Source of the DNA: Gammaproteobacteria bacterium
GTDB lineage: Bacteria; Pseudomonadota; Gammaproteobacteria; Pseudomonadales; Azotimanducaceae
Length of the DNA: 11,155 bases
Direction of reading: 5' to 3'
Assembly (NCBI GenBank): GCA_026706425.1
Contig: JAPOYW010000425.1
Location: 1-11,155, forward strand
Shown here in pieces: positions 4,812-11,155 of this stretch. A program made the translations under genes and the position numbers. The notes below the pieces were generated by a model, which was not told where the DNA came from, made no database searches, and saw only the letters and a list, made by a program, of their open reading frames with translations. The stretch's first letter is position 1, and every line of letters starts with the position of its first letter.

Positions 4812-6398
4812 ATGCACTGGAATGCCGTGGTCGCGCGCAGAGCGGCGATGGTGGCGGGCGAGGATGTGCCGGTGTCTATCGAGCAGATCAATGCTGGCTT
4901 CGACCAGATGCACGAGTTGCTTGAAGAGGCGATCTACGACGAGGACGAGGTGCAGGCGGACGAGGACCAACAGAAGCCTAGGCTGGGGGTACGTTCGCCC
5001 AAGTTCTACCGTCGCTTCGTTCGATTCCTGAGCTTGGTCGCCGGCACGTTCTACCGGCGAATCGAGGTGGTGGGCCTGGAAAACGTCCCCCCGAGTGGCG
5101 CCGTGATCTTCGCCGGCAATCACCCCAACGCGTTGATCGACGGACTGTTGCTGGCCAGCCTGGCGGATCGGTCCCCCATACACTTCCTCGGCAACGCGAG
5201 ACTCTGGGGATTCCCGGTACTTTCCGGACTGCTTGAGGCGCTCGGCGCGATACCCGTCCTGCGCCGAGAAGAACACGGAGGCGATGCGGACAACCGAGGC
5301 GCTTTCGCGCGCGTGGACGACATCCTAGTGGGCGGCGGTTGCGTGGCGATCTTCCCCGAAGGAATCAGCCACACCGATAGCCAACTGGCGACGCTCAAGA
5401 CCGGCACCGCGAGAATGGCGCTGTACGCCGCCGCGCACCGCGGCCACGACGTCGCGATCGTCCCTTTCGGCCTGACCTACCTTGACCGTGACCGGTTCAG
5501 AAGCCAAGTCCTCCTGCAGTTCGCGGCGCCGATCCCCATGGACGACGCGCGCCTCGAGGCCTACCAGCGAGATGAAGTGGGGACGGTGCGCCAGCTCACC
5601 GCGGAACTGCGCGAGCGAATTACCCGCGTCACGCTGAGTGCCCCGGACTGGGCGACGCTGCGTTTCATTCATGCCGCTCGCCGTCTGTATAAGCCGACTG
5701 CGGCCAAACTGACGCCCGCGAGCTATGTCGACTTAAGCCGCCGCTTCGTGGAACGCTATGCGCTCTTCGCAGAGAAACCGGACGTGCAGCGGTTGCGTGT
5801 CGAGATCGAGGCGTATCAGGCCGAGTTGGATGGCCTGGGATTGAAGGACCACCAACTCGCGCATCCTGTCAGCGCCAGCAACGCCGTTAGACGGATCGTC
5901 TGGCGCACCGCACTGGTCATCGTACTGTTCCCGCTCGCACTGCCGGGGGCGATCGTCCTGCTGCCGGTCGCATGGCTTGCTGCAACGGTGGGGTCGCGGC
6001 TCAGCTACGACATCGACGACATCGCCACCCTGAAGCTCGTGACGGCGGTTCCGGTGCTGCTTTCGACGTATGCGCTCGTCGCGATCATGGCTGGAGTCGG
6101 ACTCGGCTGGGTGTGGGTTGCCGTGGCACTGCTGCTGGTCCCGGTGAGTCTCTTCGCCACAATGTTTGTCTTGGAGAAACAGGCCCAACTGCTCATCTCG
6201 ATGCGCAGCCTGCTTCGCCTGGCACGCCTGGGTGCCGACATCGACGCCTTGGTGGTCAGGAGAGGAGAGCTGGTAACGACCGTACGGACCGCCGTGGACC
6301 GCTACGCAGACCCCACCATCCGGCGGATGTTCGTCGCCCGGGACTTCAGCGGCTTGGAGGCGGTCCCGTCGCGACCCGCCTCATCCAAGGGTTCGTGA
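4812..6398 (+). CDS. Membrane-bound lysophospholipid/glycerol-phosphate acyltransferase (PlsC superfamily)
   Basis: This 528-residue protein carries a PlsC-type acyltransferase domain, which transfers a fatty acyl group to a glycerophospholipid precursor at the inner membrane. Block I is NHPNALID at residues 103-110, with five rather than four residues between His and Asp, as in the Gpt2/Sct1-like branch. GAIPVLRRE (145-153), FPEGISH (181-187) and IVPFGLTYLDRDRFRS (216-231) follow. Two long hydrophobic regions, about 363-395 and 405-455, probably form C-terminal membrane helices. Relatives I recall start near SPKFYRRFVRFL (62-73), so the first ~60 residues are an extra extension, helical then acidic (DEDEVQADEDQQ). 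The ATG at 4812 is preferred because GAGG lies five bases upstream. The frame opens earlier at 4725, but that part looks non-coding. The 5' end may be rearranged; see the findings. Confidence 0.82.
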   Translation: MHWNAVVARRAAMVAGEDVPVSIEQINAGFDQMHELLEEAIYDEDEVQADEDQQKPRLGVRSPKFYRRFVRFLSLVAGTFYRRIEVVGLENVPPSGAVIFAGNHPNALIDGLLLASLADRSPIHFLGNARLWGFPVLSGLLEALGAIPVLRREEHGGDADNRGAFARVDDILVGGGCVAIFPEGISHTDSQLATLKTGTARMALYAAAHRGHDVAIVPFGLTYLDRDRFRSQVLLQFAAPIPMDDARLEAYQRDEVGTVRQLTAELRERITRVTLSAPDWATLRFIHAARRLYKPTAAKLTPASYVDLSRRFVERYALFAEKPDVQRLRVEIEAYQAELDGLGLKDHQLAHPVSASNAVRRIVWRTALVIVLFPLALPGAIVLLPVAWLAATVGSRLSYDIDDIATLKLVTAVPVLLSTYALVAIMAGVGLGWVWVAVALLLVPVSLFATMFVLEKQAQLLISMRSLLRLARLGADIDALVVRRGELVTTVRTAVDRYADPTIRRMFVARDFSGLEAVPSRPASSKGS

Positions 6399-6436
6399 AT
6401 ACCGCGCGTCGCCGGGAACGGCGTGCAGTGGACCGG

Positions 6437-6790
6437 CTACGCTGCGTGAGGTTCGACTTCCTGTTCGATAGTTTGTCGTGTCGTCTCCTCGGCAACGTCT
6501 AGGTTGTATCGGGTCTGGAGATTGATCCAGAACTCGGCCGTCGTTCCGAAATAACGGCTCAATCGCAAGGCCGTGTCTGTTGTGATCGCCCGTCGGGCTA
6601 GCACAATGTCGTTCAATCGAGGGCGCGATACCTTGAGTGCCTTTGCCAGCTGGTACACGGTGATCTTCATCGGGACCAGGAACTCGTCGCGCAATATCTC
6701 TCCGGGGTGAATCGCCGGAAGCCGCTGTCCCGAGGTCACACCTCGAAAGTCGACTCGCCGATGGTCCACGTCCTCTCGTTTGATCGTCAT
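6437..6790 (-). CDS. higA: HigA-family antitoxin, XRE-type helix-turn-helix protein
   Basis: This 117-residue antitoxin is expected to bind and neutralise the upstream toxin and to repress the shared promoter. The HigA pattern is clear: PAIHPGEILRDEFLVPMKI (about 25-43), the helix-turn-helix YQLAKALKVSRPRLNDIVLARRAIT (46-70), then TALRLSRYFGTTAEFWINLQTRYNLDVAEE. The first ~24 residues (TIKREDVDHRRVDF...) extend beyond the commonest HigA start, but AGGAGG eight bases upstream of the ATG at 6790 supports this start. The Shine-Dalgarno sequence lies against the toxin's TAG, with 12 bases between the genes, so translation is probably coupled. The gene converges on the acyltransferase gene with a 38-base gap. 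Confidence 0.93.
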   Translation of the reverse strand: MTIKREDVDHRRVDFRGVTSGQRLPAIHPGEILRDEFLVPMKITVYQLAKALKVSRPRLNDIVLARRAITTDTALRLSRYFGTTAEFWINLQTRYNLDVAEETTRQTIEQEVEPHAA

Positions 6791-6802
6791 GGTCGCGTCC
6801 TC

Positions 6803-7084
6803 CTAGTGGTAGTCGACGATCTCGACGGCCAAGGCGTCGCCGTCCCGCCAAGCAAAGCACACTCGCCATTGATCGTTGACGCGAATGCTGTGCTGTCCTT
6901 TGCGGTTGCCACGCAACGACTCAAGCCGATTGCCCGGAGGCACTCTTAGGTCGTCTATCCGTTTGGCTGCATCGATCATCACGAGCTTCGCACGAGCGCG
7001 GCTCTGAATCTGCTTGGGAAGTCCACGAACCGCACGACCCAAGAACACGGCTGCGGTGCGTTTGTCCGCAAAACTCTTTATCAC
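6803..7084 (-). CDS. higB: HigB-family toxin, RelE-superfamily ribosome-dependent mRNA interferase
   Basis: This 93-residue protein matches the HigB toxins, which bind the ribosome and cleave mRNA during translation. It begins MIKSFADKRTAAVF, has the central DAAKRIDDLRVPPGNRLESLRG (about 39-60), and ends with RKGQHSIRVNDQWRVCFAWRDGDALAVEIVDYH, nearly the family consensus, with the RelE-fold basic and aromatic residues in place. The start is GTG at 7084, and no strong ribosome binding site precedes it. Toxin precedes antitoxin, which is the usual order for HigBA and the reverse of most other modules. The gene is full length with no sign of damage, so the module is probably functional. Confidence 0.93.
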   Translation of the reverse strand: MIKSFADKRTAAVFLGRAVRGLPKQIQSRARAKLVMIDAAKRIDDLRVPPGNRLESLRGNRKGQHSIRVNDQWRVCFAWRDGDALAVEIVDYH

Positions 7085-7095
7085 ATGGGACCAAG

Positions 7096-7124
7096 AACGT
7101 AACGATAAACGGTACGAATGTCAA
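7096..7124 (-). promoter_or_regulatory. Probable higBA promoter
   Basis: Reading the minus strand, a perfect TTGACA (-35) at 7124-7119 is followed after 17 bases by TACGTT (7101-7096) as a weak -10. This lies about 12-40 bases upstream of the toxin's GTG, in the 98-base gap after the TonB receptor gene. The -35 match and spacing are good; the -10 matches the consensus at only three positions. Confidence 0.5.
7098..7116. promoter_or_regulatory. Inverted repeat overlapping the higBA promoter, candidate HigA operator
   Basis: CGTAACG (7098-7104) and CGGTACG (7110-7116) are inverted copies matching at six of seven positions, separated by ATAAA. The repeat covers part of the -10 and most of the spacer of the predicted promoter, where a HigA dimer would be expected to repress. 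Binding is inferred from position and family behaviour. Confidence 0.5.
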
Positions 7125-7182
7125 CCTCGAACACGAAAACCTGCGAACACACAACAAACTCGCTTTCGTTTGATCGCGGGCA

Positions 7183-9018
7183 TCAATTGAACACGATCTT
7201 CGCCATTGCCGTGGCACCCGGACTGCGGTAGCCGTAGACGGTTGCGTAGTCCTCGCCGAGCAGGTTCTCGGCGTTGAGGATGAGCTTCCACCGGGGTGAG
7301 AGGGCGATGTCGAGTTTGCCGCGCCAGAGGCGGTACGCGTCCAACTCGACGTCGGTGGCGGGCCAGGTGGAGAAGTCCCGATCCAAGGCGGAACCGCTGA
7401 CGGCCACGCCGACGCTCGCGTGGACCGAAGGCGTGATCGCGACCCGGGCGTCGATGTTCCCGACGTGACGCGGTCGACGCAGTTCGCGGACGTTGTCGGC
7501 CGTGGAGTCCACGTAGGCGTAGGTTGCGCTCAACGCGACTGGCCCGAGTTGGGTATCGAGCGTCGCTTCCGCCCCCTGGCGATGACTCTCCCCATCGACG
7601 TTGCGTGCCGAGAAGCCGCCCCGCGCGACATCAAAGAAGAACCCGTCGATTTCGTCATGGAGGGTGGTGTCGAAATACACGAGCGATGTGGTGGTCGCGC
7701 CGACTGTCAGGACGAAGCCTGTCTCGAAGCCAAGCGACGTCTCCGGGGCGAGATCCGGGTTCCCGATGAAGGTGTCCGGGGTAAAGCCGAAACGCTCCGT
7801 GAAGGTCGGGTTCTTGACGCCACGTCCGAGGTTGGCGAACCAGCGGGGGTTCGCGCCGACAGTGGCACCTAGGCGGTAGGCGAAGGCGTCGTCGAACGCA
7901 TCGCTCGAATCGGCGCGTGCCGACGCCGAGAAGCCGAAACGACCGATCTCGACCTGGTACTCCGCAGCGATGCTTTTCCCGTTGATCCGCTGCCGCTGGT
8001 TGGGATCGCCGAAGGGGCTCGCGGTTCCCGTTTGCCGGATGCGTTCCCGTTCGAGTTCTACGGTCACGTTGACGCGCTGAGTATCGAAGCGGAAGTTGGT
8101 GGCCAGCGTACCCGTGTCCCGCCGGCCGACGGTGCCGTCGGTAAAGGCGCCGTCTGCGTACTGCCTGTTCCGGTCGCGGCTGCTGGCAACGGTGAGCCAA
8201 GACTCGATGTTGTCGGCAGCGGCAAATCGCAACGCGCCATGAACCACTCCACTCCGGCCTTGGGCGTTCCGGTCGCCATCTGCCGGCAGGTAGCGTGGTC
8301 CCGGGGTCGGGTCGTAGTCGACGTCCGTGTCGGTGAACCGTGCGGCGACCGAGGCCTGCCATCGACTCCAACTTCGGCCAAAGTTGACGTGCGCCGTCGT
8401 GTTGGCGAAGCCGTCGTCCTCGTCGCCCGTCGCGGCGGGGTTCGTTCCGTCGCTGACGACTCGTCCCACGGCAACCGCCGCATGTCGGTCCGTCGACACC
8501 CGGGCGAATTCGACATCGGCGTCTACGGTGCCGTGCGAGCCGGCACCGAGCGCGAGGCGGCTCGCGTCCCGGCGAGGAGTCGTGTCGAGATACAGCACGC
8601 CGGCGAGTGCATCGCTGCCCCAGATCGCGCTCTGCGGGCCGGCGAGATACTCGACACGCTGGACGCCGGCGAAATCCAGTGCCCCGAAGTTGAACTCGGC
8701 GCCGAGCGCCGGGTCGTTCAATGCCACGCCGTCGAGCAGTACCAGCAGGTGATTCGACTCCGCTCCCCGCACCCGGGCCTGGGTCAGCGAGCCACGATGG
8801 CCGTTGGTAGACAGTGCGAAACCCGGCAACACACGAAGCGCGTCGGCCGCGTGGAAGAACGCCTCGTCCACCTCGTCTTCACCCATGACCACCACCCGCT
8901 GATCCACGCTGCCGATCCGGCTCGCGGTGACGAAAATTTCCTCGATGGCGAGTTCGGCCCCGAGAGTCGTCCACGCGAAGATCGCGACGGACGCCAGGGC
9001 GAGTGGCTTTTTGATCAT
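7183..9018 (-). CDS. TonB-dependent outer-membrane receptor, BtuB-like
   Basis: This 611-residue outer-membrane receptor would take up a scarce ligand (cobalamin, siderophore or similar) using energy from TonB-ExbBD. Residues 1-21 form a signal peptide (IKKPLALASVAIFAWTTLGA). EEIFVTASR at 26-34 is a TonB-box-like segment. The plug domain follows with LRVLPGFALS (61-70), ARVRGAESNHLLVLLDGVALNDP (81-103) and RVEYLAGPQSAIWGSDALAGVLYLDT (121-146). The rest consists of alternating strands of a 22-stranded barrel, ending with ENLLGEDYATVYGYRSPGATAMAKIVFN. The end resembles BtuB ('YaTVyGYrsPG'), but the final residue is Asn after Phe instead of an aromatic. Length is typical. No cobalamin riboswitch fits in the 65 bases to the upstream gene, so the ligand stays open. 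The start ATG lacks a good ribosome binding site. Confidence 0.9.
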   Translation of the reverse strand: MIKKPLALASVAIFAWTTLGAELAIEEIFVTASRIGSVDQRVVVMGEDEVDEAFFHAADALRVLPGFALSTNGHRGSLTQARVRGAESNHLLVLLDGVALNDPALGAEFNFGALDFAGVQRVEYLAGPQSAIWGSDALAGVLYLDTTPRRDASRLALGAGSHGTVDADVEFARVSTDRHAAVAVGRVVSDGTNPAATGDEDDGFANTTAHVNFGRSWSRWQASVAARFTDTDVDYDPTPGPRYLPADGDRNAQGRSGVVHGALRFAAADNIESWLTVASSRDRNRQYADGAFTDGTVGRRDTGTLATNFRFDTQRVNVTVELERERIRQTGTASPFGDPNQRQRINGKSIAAEYQVEIGRFGFSASARADSSDAFDDAFAYRLGATVGANPRWFANLGRGVKNPTFTERFGFTPDTFIGNPDLAPETSLGFETGFVLTVGATTTSLVYFDTTLHDEIDGFFFDVARGGFSARNVDGESHRQGAEATLDTQLGPVALSATYAYVDSTADNVRELRRPRHVGNIDARVAITPSVHASVGVAVSGSALDRDFSTWPATDVELDAYRLWRGKLDIALSPRWKLILNAENLLGEDYATVYGYRSPGATAMAKIVFN

Positions 9019-9052
9019 GGCCGGTCCGGTGTTGGCAAACGTCCCAACTTAA

Positions 9053-9077
9053 CGAGTCCCGCGTGGCGTGGGTCTCG
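9053..9077 (-). terminator. Imperfect hairpin between deacetylase and receptor genes, possible attenuator
   Basis: CGAGTCCCGCG (9053-9063) and CGTGGGTCTCG (9067-9077) can pair at nine of eleven positions around a three-base loop, just after the deacetylase stop. On the minus strand it is followed by TTAAGTT rather than a real T-tract. It could weaken read-through into the receptor gene, or simply stabilise the upstream message. Confidence 0.25.
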
Positions 9078-9083
9078 CTTTGC

Positions 9084-10016
9084 TCACGTTTTCGATGAAC
9101 GACTTCCCAAGACCTCCAGATGCACGGCGACAGAACGGGCAAGCGCGTCTAGGTCGTAGCCGCCCTCCAGAACGGAGACGATTCGTCCTCCGGCAAGGCG
9201 GTTCGCGGCGTCGGTGATGAGCCCGGTCACCCACGTGAAGTCGTCCTCCGTCAAGAGGAAGTTGCCCAACGGGTCGTCGGCATGCCCGTCGAAACCGGCG
9301 GAGACGAGAATCAACTGCGGCCTGAAGTCGTCGAGCGCCGGCAGCCAGTCCCGTTCCAGCGCGTTCCGAAACTCGATGCCTTGGGTTCCCGCAGGCAACG
9401 GCGTGTTGACGATGTTTGGTCGGTCCACATCGAAGTACCGATAGGGATAGTGGGGGTGTTGGAAACTCGAACACACCAGCACGGAAGGATTGTCCATGAA
9501 GGCTGCCACCGTGCCGTTGCCGTGGTGGACGTCGAAGTCGAGGATGGCGACGCGGTCGACCCGGTCGTCTTCGATCGCGGCCATCGCGGCGACGGCGACG
9601 CCGTTCAGGAAGCAGAACCCCATCGCCGCGGATTCTTCGGCGTGGTGCCCCGGCGGCCGCACCGCGCAGAACACGCGCCGTTCCCGCTCCGTCAGAACCA
9701 TCCCGACCCCATCGACGGCGGCCCCCGCGACGGCCTTGGCGGCGTCCAGGGATCGCGGTCCCATGGCTGTGTCCAGTGTCACTTGGAGGAGGCCCGATGC
9801 GGGGACGACCCGATCCAGGGCATCGAGATAGGACTCGGCGTGGACCCTGGCTAGGTCTGGACGCCGGGCATGGCTTGCCTCGTACACATCCACATCGTCG
9901 AGAATTCCGATCTCCTTGAGGTGTTGGAGGACCGTAGACAAACGTTCCGGGCACTCCGGATGACCGGGAGCCATCTCATGTTCGAGACAGACGTCGTGGG
10001 TGATGAGCGCGGTCAC
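9084..10016 (-). CDS. Histone-deacetylase-like amidohydrolase (class II HDAC/AcuC superfamily)
   Basis: This 310-residue zinc amidohydrolase of the arginase/deacetylase fold would remove acetyl groups from protein lysines, acetylpolyamines or other small amides in the cytoplasm. All catalytic elements are present: RPPGHHAE with the His pair H124/H125, GFCFLNGVAVAA (133-144), DFDVHHGNGT (160-169) with zinc ligands D162 and H164, SAGFDGHADDPLG (239-251) with the third ligand D248, and LEGGYD (283-288) with the transition-state Tyr287. The sequence sits with bacterial class II-like deacetylases. The start is GTG at 10016, whose GTGA overlaps the stop of the upstream nucleotidyltransferase gene by four bases, so the two are translationally coupled. 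The physiological substrate cannot be told. The 'acetoin utilisation' name of some relatives should not be taken as function. Confidence 0.93.
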   Translation of the reverse strand: MTALITHDVCLEHEMAPGHPECPERLSTVLQHLKEIGILDDVDVYEASHARRPDLARVHAESYLDALDRVVPASGLLQVTLDTAMGPRSLDAAKAVAGAAVDGVGMVLTERERRVFCAVRPPGHHAEESAAMGFCFLNGVAVAAMAAIEDDRVDRVAILDFDVHHGNGTVAAFMDNPSVLVCSSFQHPHYPYRYFDVDRPNIVNTPLPAGTQGIEFRNALERDWLPALDDFRPQLILVSAGFDGHADDPLGNFLLTEDDFTWVTGLITDAANRLAGGRIVSVLEGGYDLDALARSVAVHLEVLGSRSSKT

Positions 10017-10912
10017 GGTGCCCCGACCAACTGGCGAAACAGGCTGTTCGCAGAGTCCAGAAGGTCCGCCGGTATCGGCGTACGTTCCGGGGCCGTTCGC
10101 TCGGCGAGTTCGAACTCGGTAAGAGCAAGTTCATCCAGCACGCTGGAACGCTTCCCTTCGCCAAGTTCGCGGCTGCGGCCCTTTCTCTCGATCAGATCCT
10201 CGATGGCGTTGACGGCATGCCCCGGCATGGCGAGGCCGGAGAGCAATTGAGGCAACGCCATCGGCACGAGACGGTCGGGGTGTTGTCGAATCCACCTAAG
10301 CGCCAAGGCAGGACGCACGACGTAGAAGTAACGCTTCAGGGAAACGGTGTCCCTCCCATCGATGTGGTCGCGAAACTGTGCCCGACCGTGGTGAAGGTAG
10401 TGATGCATCAATGGCCGCCGGTGGGCCGTTCGCTTGGCAAGGGCCATGAGCCGGCTCTTGACGCCCTCATCGGCTCGGTAGGTGATGGGCGACTGCAGCC
10501 ACTCCAACAGCACCGGGTTCGGTTTGATCAACAGCGTCAACGCCTTCCTGATGTCCCAGCCGTTGATGTCCAGATCGCACTCGATGGGTAGCTCGATGAC
10601 GTCGCGCCGCGTATCCAGCGACAGGTACCAGTCGATGTCGTGGGCGTAGACGAAGCGTACGTCGAAGTCGCTGTCGGGCGAAGGGAAACCCCACGCCCGG
10701 CTGCCGGATTCGATCGCAAGGAGGATGCGCACTCGGTTCTCGTGTTCGAGCTCGTGTAGACGGTCTTTGATTGCCGTGGATATCGCCGGCGGAATGCCGC
10801 CGGGTGGTGGAGGCGTGCTTGGTGGCTGGGGCACTGCATTCGGTGCTGGCGGGCTCATGGTTTCCGAGGTCCGGCTCGCTGTTGCGAGTTTCGGACAACC
10901 TACCACGGTCAC
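10013..10912 (-). CDS. RlaP-type (YcgL/COG3541) predicted nucleotidyltransferase
   Basis: The product (up to 299 residues) belongs to the DNA-polymerase-beta-like nucleotidyltransferases. GSRAWGFPSPDSDFDVRF at 70-87 contains the GS motif and the metal-binding Asp pair D82/D84. A third acidic position lies in ECDLDINGWDIRKAL (111-125). LIKPNPVLLEWLQSPITY (128-145) and the helical remainder fit the RlaP family, proposed to act on RNA; no reaction is firmly established. The start is uncertain. The GTG at 10912 overlaps the permease stop as GTGA, matching the geometry at this gene's own 3' end, and gives a Pro-rich first 40 residues. The ATG at 10858 would remove 18 of those residues. Neither has a strong Shine-Dalgarno sequence. 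The homologous core starts near residue 44 in either case. Confidence 0.85.
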   Translation of the reverse strand: MTVVGCPKLATASRTSETMSPPAPNAVPQPPSTPPPPGGIPPAISTAIKDRLHELEHENRVRILLAIESGSRAWGFPSPDSDFDVRFVYAHDIDWYLSLDTRRDVIELPIECDLDINGWDIRKALTLLIKPNPVLLEWLQSPITYRADEGVKSRLMALAKRTAHRRPLMHHYLHHGRAQFRDHIDGRDTVSLKRYFYVVRPALALRWIRQHPDRLVPMALPQLLSGLAMPGHAVNAIEDLIERKGRSRELGEGKRSSVLDELALTEFELAERTAPERTPIPADLLDSANSLFRQLVGAP

Positions 10913-11155
10913 CCCATCGTTTGCGGCAGCCAGAGCACGATGCTGGGGAACGCCAGCAAGACCGCGACGGTCAGCACGTCGGCGACGAAGAACGGGCCGA
11001 TGCCGCGGAACACGTCCTGGAGGGGAATGGCGAGGGATGCGCCGTCGTCGGTCCGCAATTCCCGGGCGACGCCGGCCACGACGAAGCAGTTCAGGCCGAT
11101 GGGCGGCGTGATCAGGCAGATCTCCGCCATCTTGACCACGATGATGCCGAACCAG
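10909..11155 (-). CDS. dctM: TRAP transporter large permease (DctM family), C-terminal part, 5' end outside window
   Basis: The last 81 residues of a TRAP-type permease are visible. WFGIIVVKMAEICLITPPIG is the highly conserved DctM segment near the C-terminus, followed by LNCFVVAG, then the amphipathic PLQDVFRGIGPFFVADVL and a final membrane helix (TVAVLLAFPSIVLWLP). The frame is open to the window edge, so the 5' end lies beyond 11155. The full protein imports organic acids or related solutes with sodium, together with a small permease and a periplasmic binding protein presumably encoded further right. Its TGA (10911-10909) overlaps the GTG candidate start of the nucleotidyltransferase gene by four bases, which suggests that the downstream genes share its transcript. 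Confidence 0.92.
   Translation of the reverse strand, partial: WFGIIVVKMAEICLITPPIGLNCFVVAGVARELRTDDGASLAIPLQDVFRGIGPFFVADVLTVAVLLAFPSIVLWLPQTMG

Noticed and set aside
6410..6423. Hairpin CGCCG-GGAA-CGGCG between the convergent acyltransferase and higA genes as a terminator
   Set aside because: The stem is only five pairs and no T-tract follows on either strand.
9019..9083. Cobalamin riboswitch upstream of the BtuB-like receptor
   Set aside because: Only 65 bases separate the receptor from the deacetylase gene, too short for the riboswitch, and no B12-box-like sequence was seen.
8032..9159. Long plus-strand frame of 375 codons opposite the TonB receptor
   Set aside because: It is antisense to a well-supported receptor gene, has Arg/Val/Gly-rich shadow composition, and shows no recognisable domain.
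1..10016. Functional link between an acetoin dehydrogenase-like E1 and an AcuC-like deacetylase
   Set aside because: The genes are 7 kb apart in different transcription units, and neither assignment to acetoin metabolism is secure.
1..11155. tRNA, rRNA, CRISPR array, transposase or integrase
   Set aside because: No cloverleaf-like sequence, regularly spaced repeats, or transposase or integrase motifs were recognised on either strand by eye.

Overview
This is a GC-rich window from a Gram-negative bacterium, most likely a proteobacterium. The evidence is an outer-membrane TonB-dependent receptor with signal peptide, a TRAP-type permease and a HigBA-type toxin-antitoxin pair. I cannot name the species. 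The flanks hold ordinary chromosomal genes. The middle (about 2.6-4.8 kb) is an accessory segment, visibly less GC-rich, made of small, broken and overlapping genes.

Left flank, minus strand (1-1979): the alpha and beta subunits of a thiamine-diphosphate-dependent 2-oxoacid/acetoin dehydrogenase E1. They are 17 bases apart with good ribosome binding sites, and an E2 gene may lie off the left edge. A divergent PPOX-fold flavoprotein gene follows (2102-2578, plus).

Accessory segment, plus strand (about 2600-4800). The 5' part of an Nmad2-type gene is joined out of frame to the 3' part of an Nmad3-type gene; both families are associated with DNA base modification. Next is a membrane-anchored protein of unknown function broken by an apparent one-base deletion. 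It runs into a 1-base stop/start overlap with a small SNase-fold protein that has Asn at one catalytic Asp position. Two ATGA overlaps then lead to a Pro/Arg-rich 70-residue protein and a 20-codon ORF. A large membrane-bound PlsC-type acyltransferase (4812-6398) follows, with an unusual acidic N-terminal extension.

Right half, minus strand. A complete HigB/HigA module (7084-6437) has a recognisable promoter with an overlapping inverted repeat. A probable operon reads from the right edge: the C-terminal end of a TRAP large permease (DctM), an RlaP-type nucleotidyltransferase, a class II histone-deacetylase-like amidohydrolase, then a BtuB-like TonB-dependent receptor. The first three genes are chained by 4-base GTGA overlaps, and the receptor starts 65 bases after the deacetylase.

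I found no complete undescribed system. The most notable object is the scarred accessory segment, above all the Nmad2/Nmad3 chimera and the chain of stop/start-overlapping small genes after it. No tRNA, rRNA, CRISPR array or insertion sequence was recognised.
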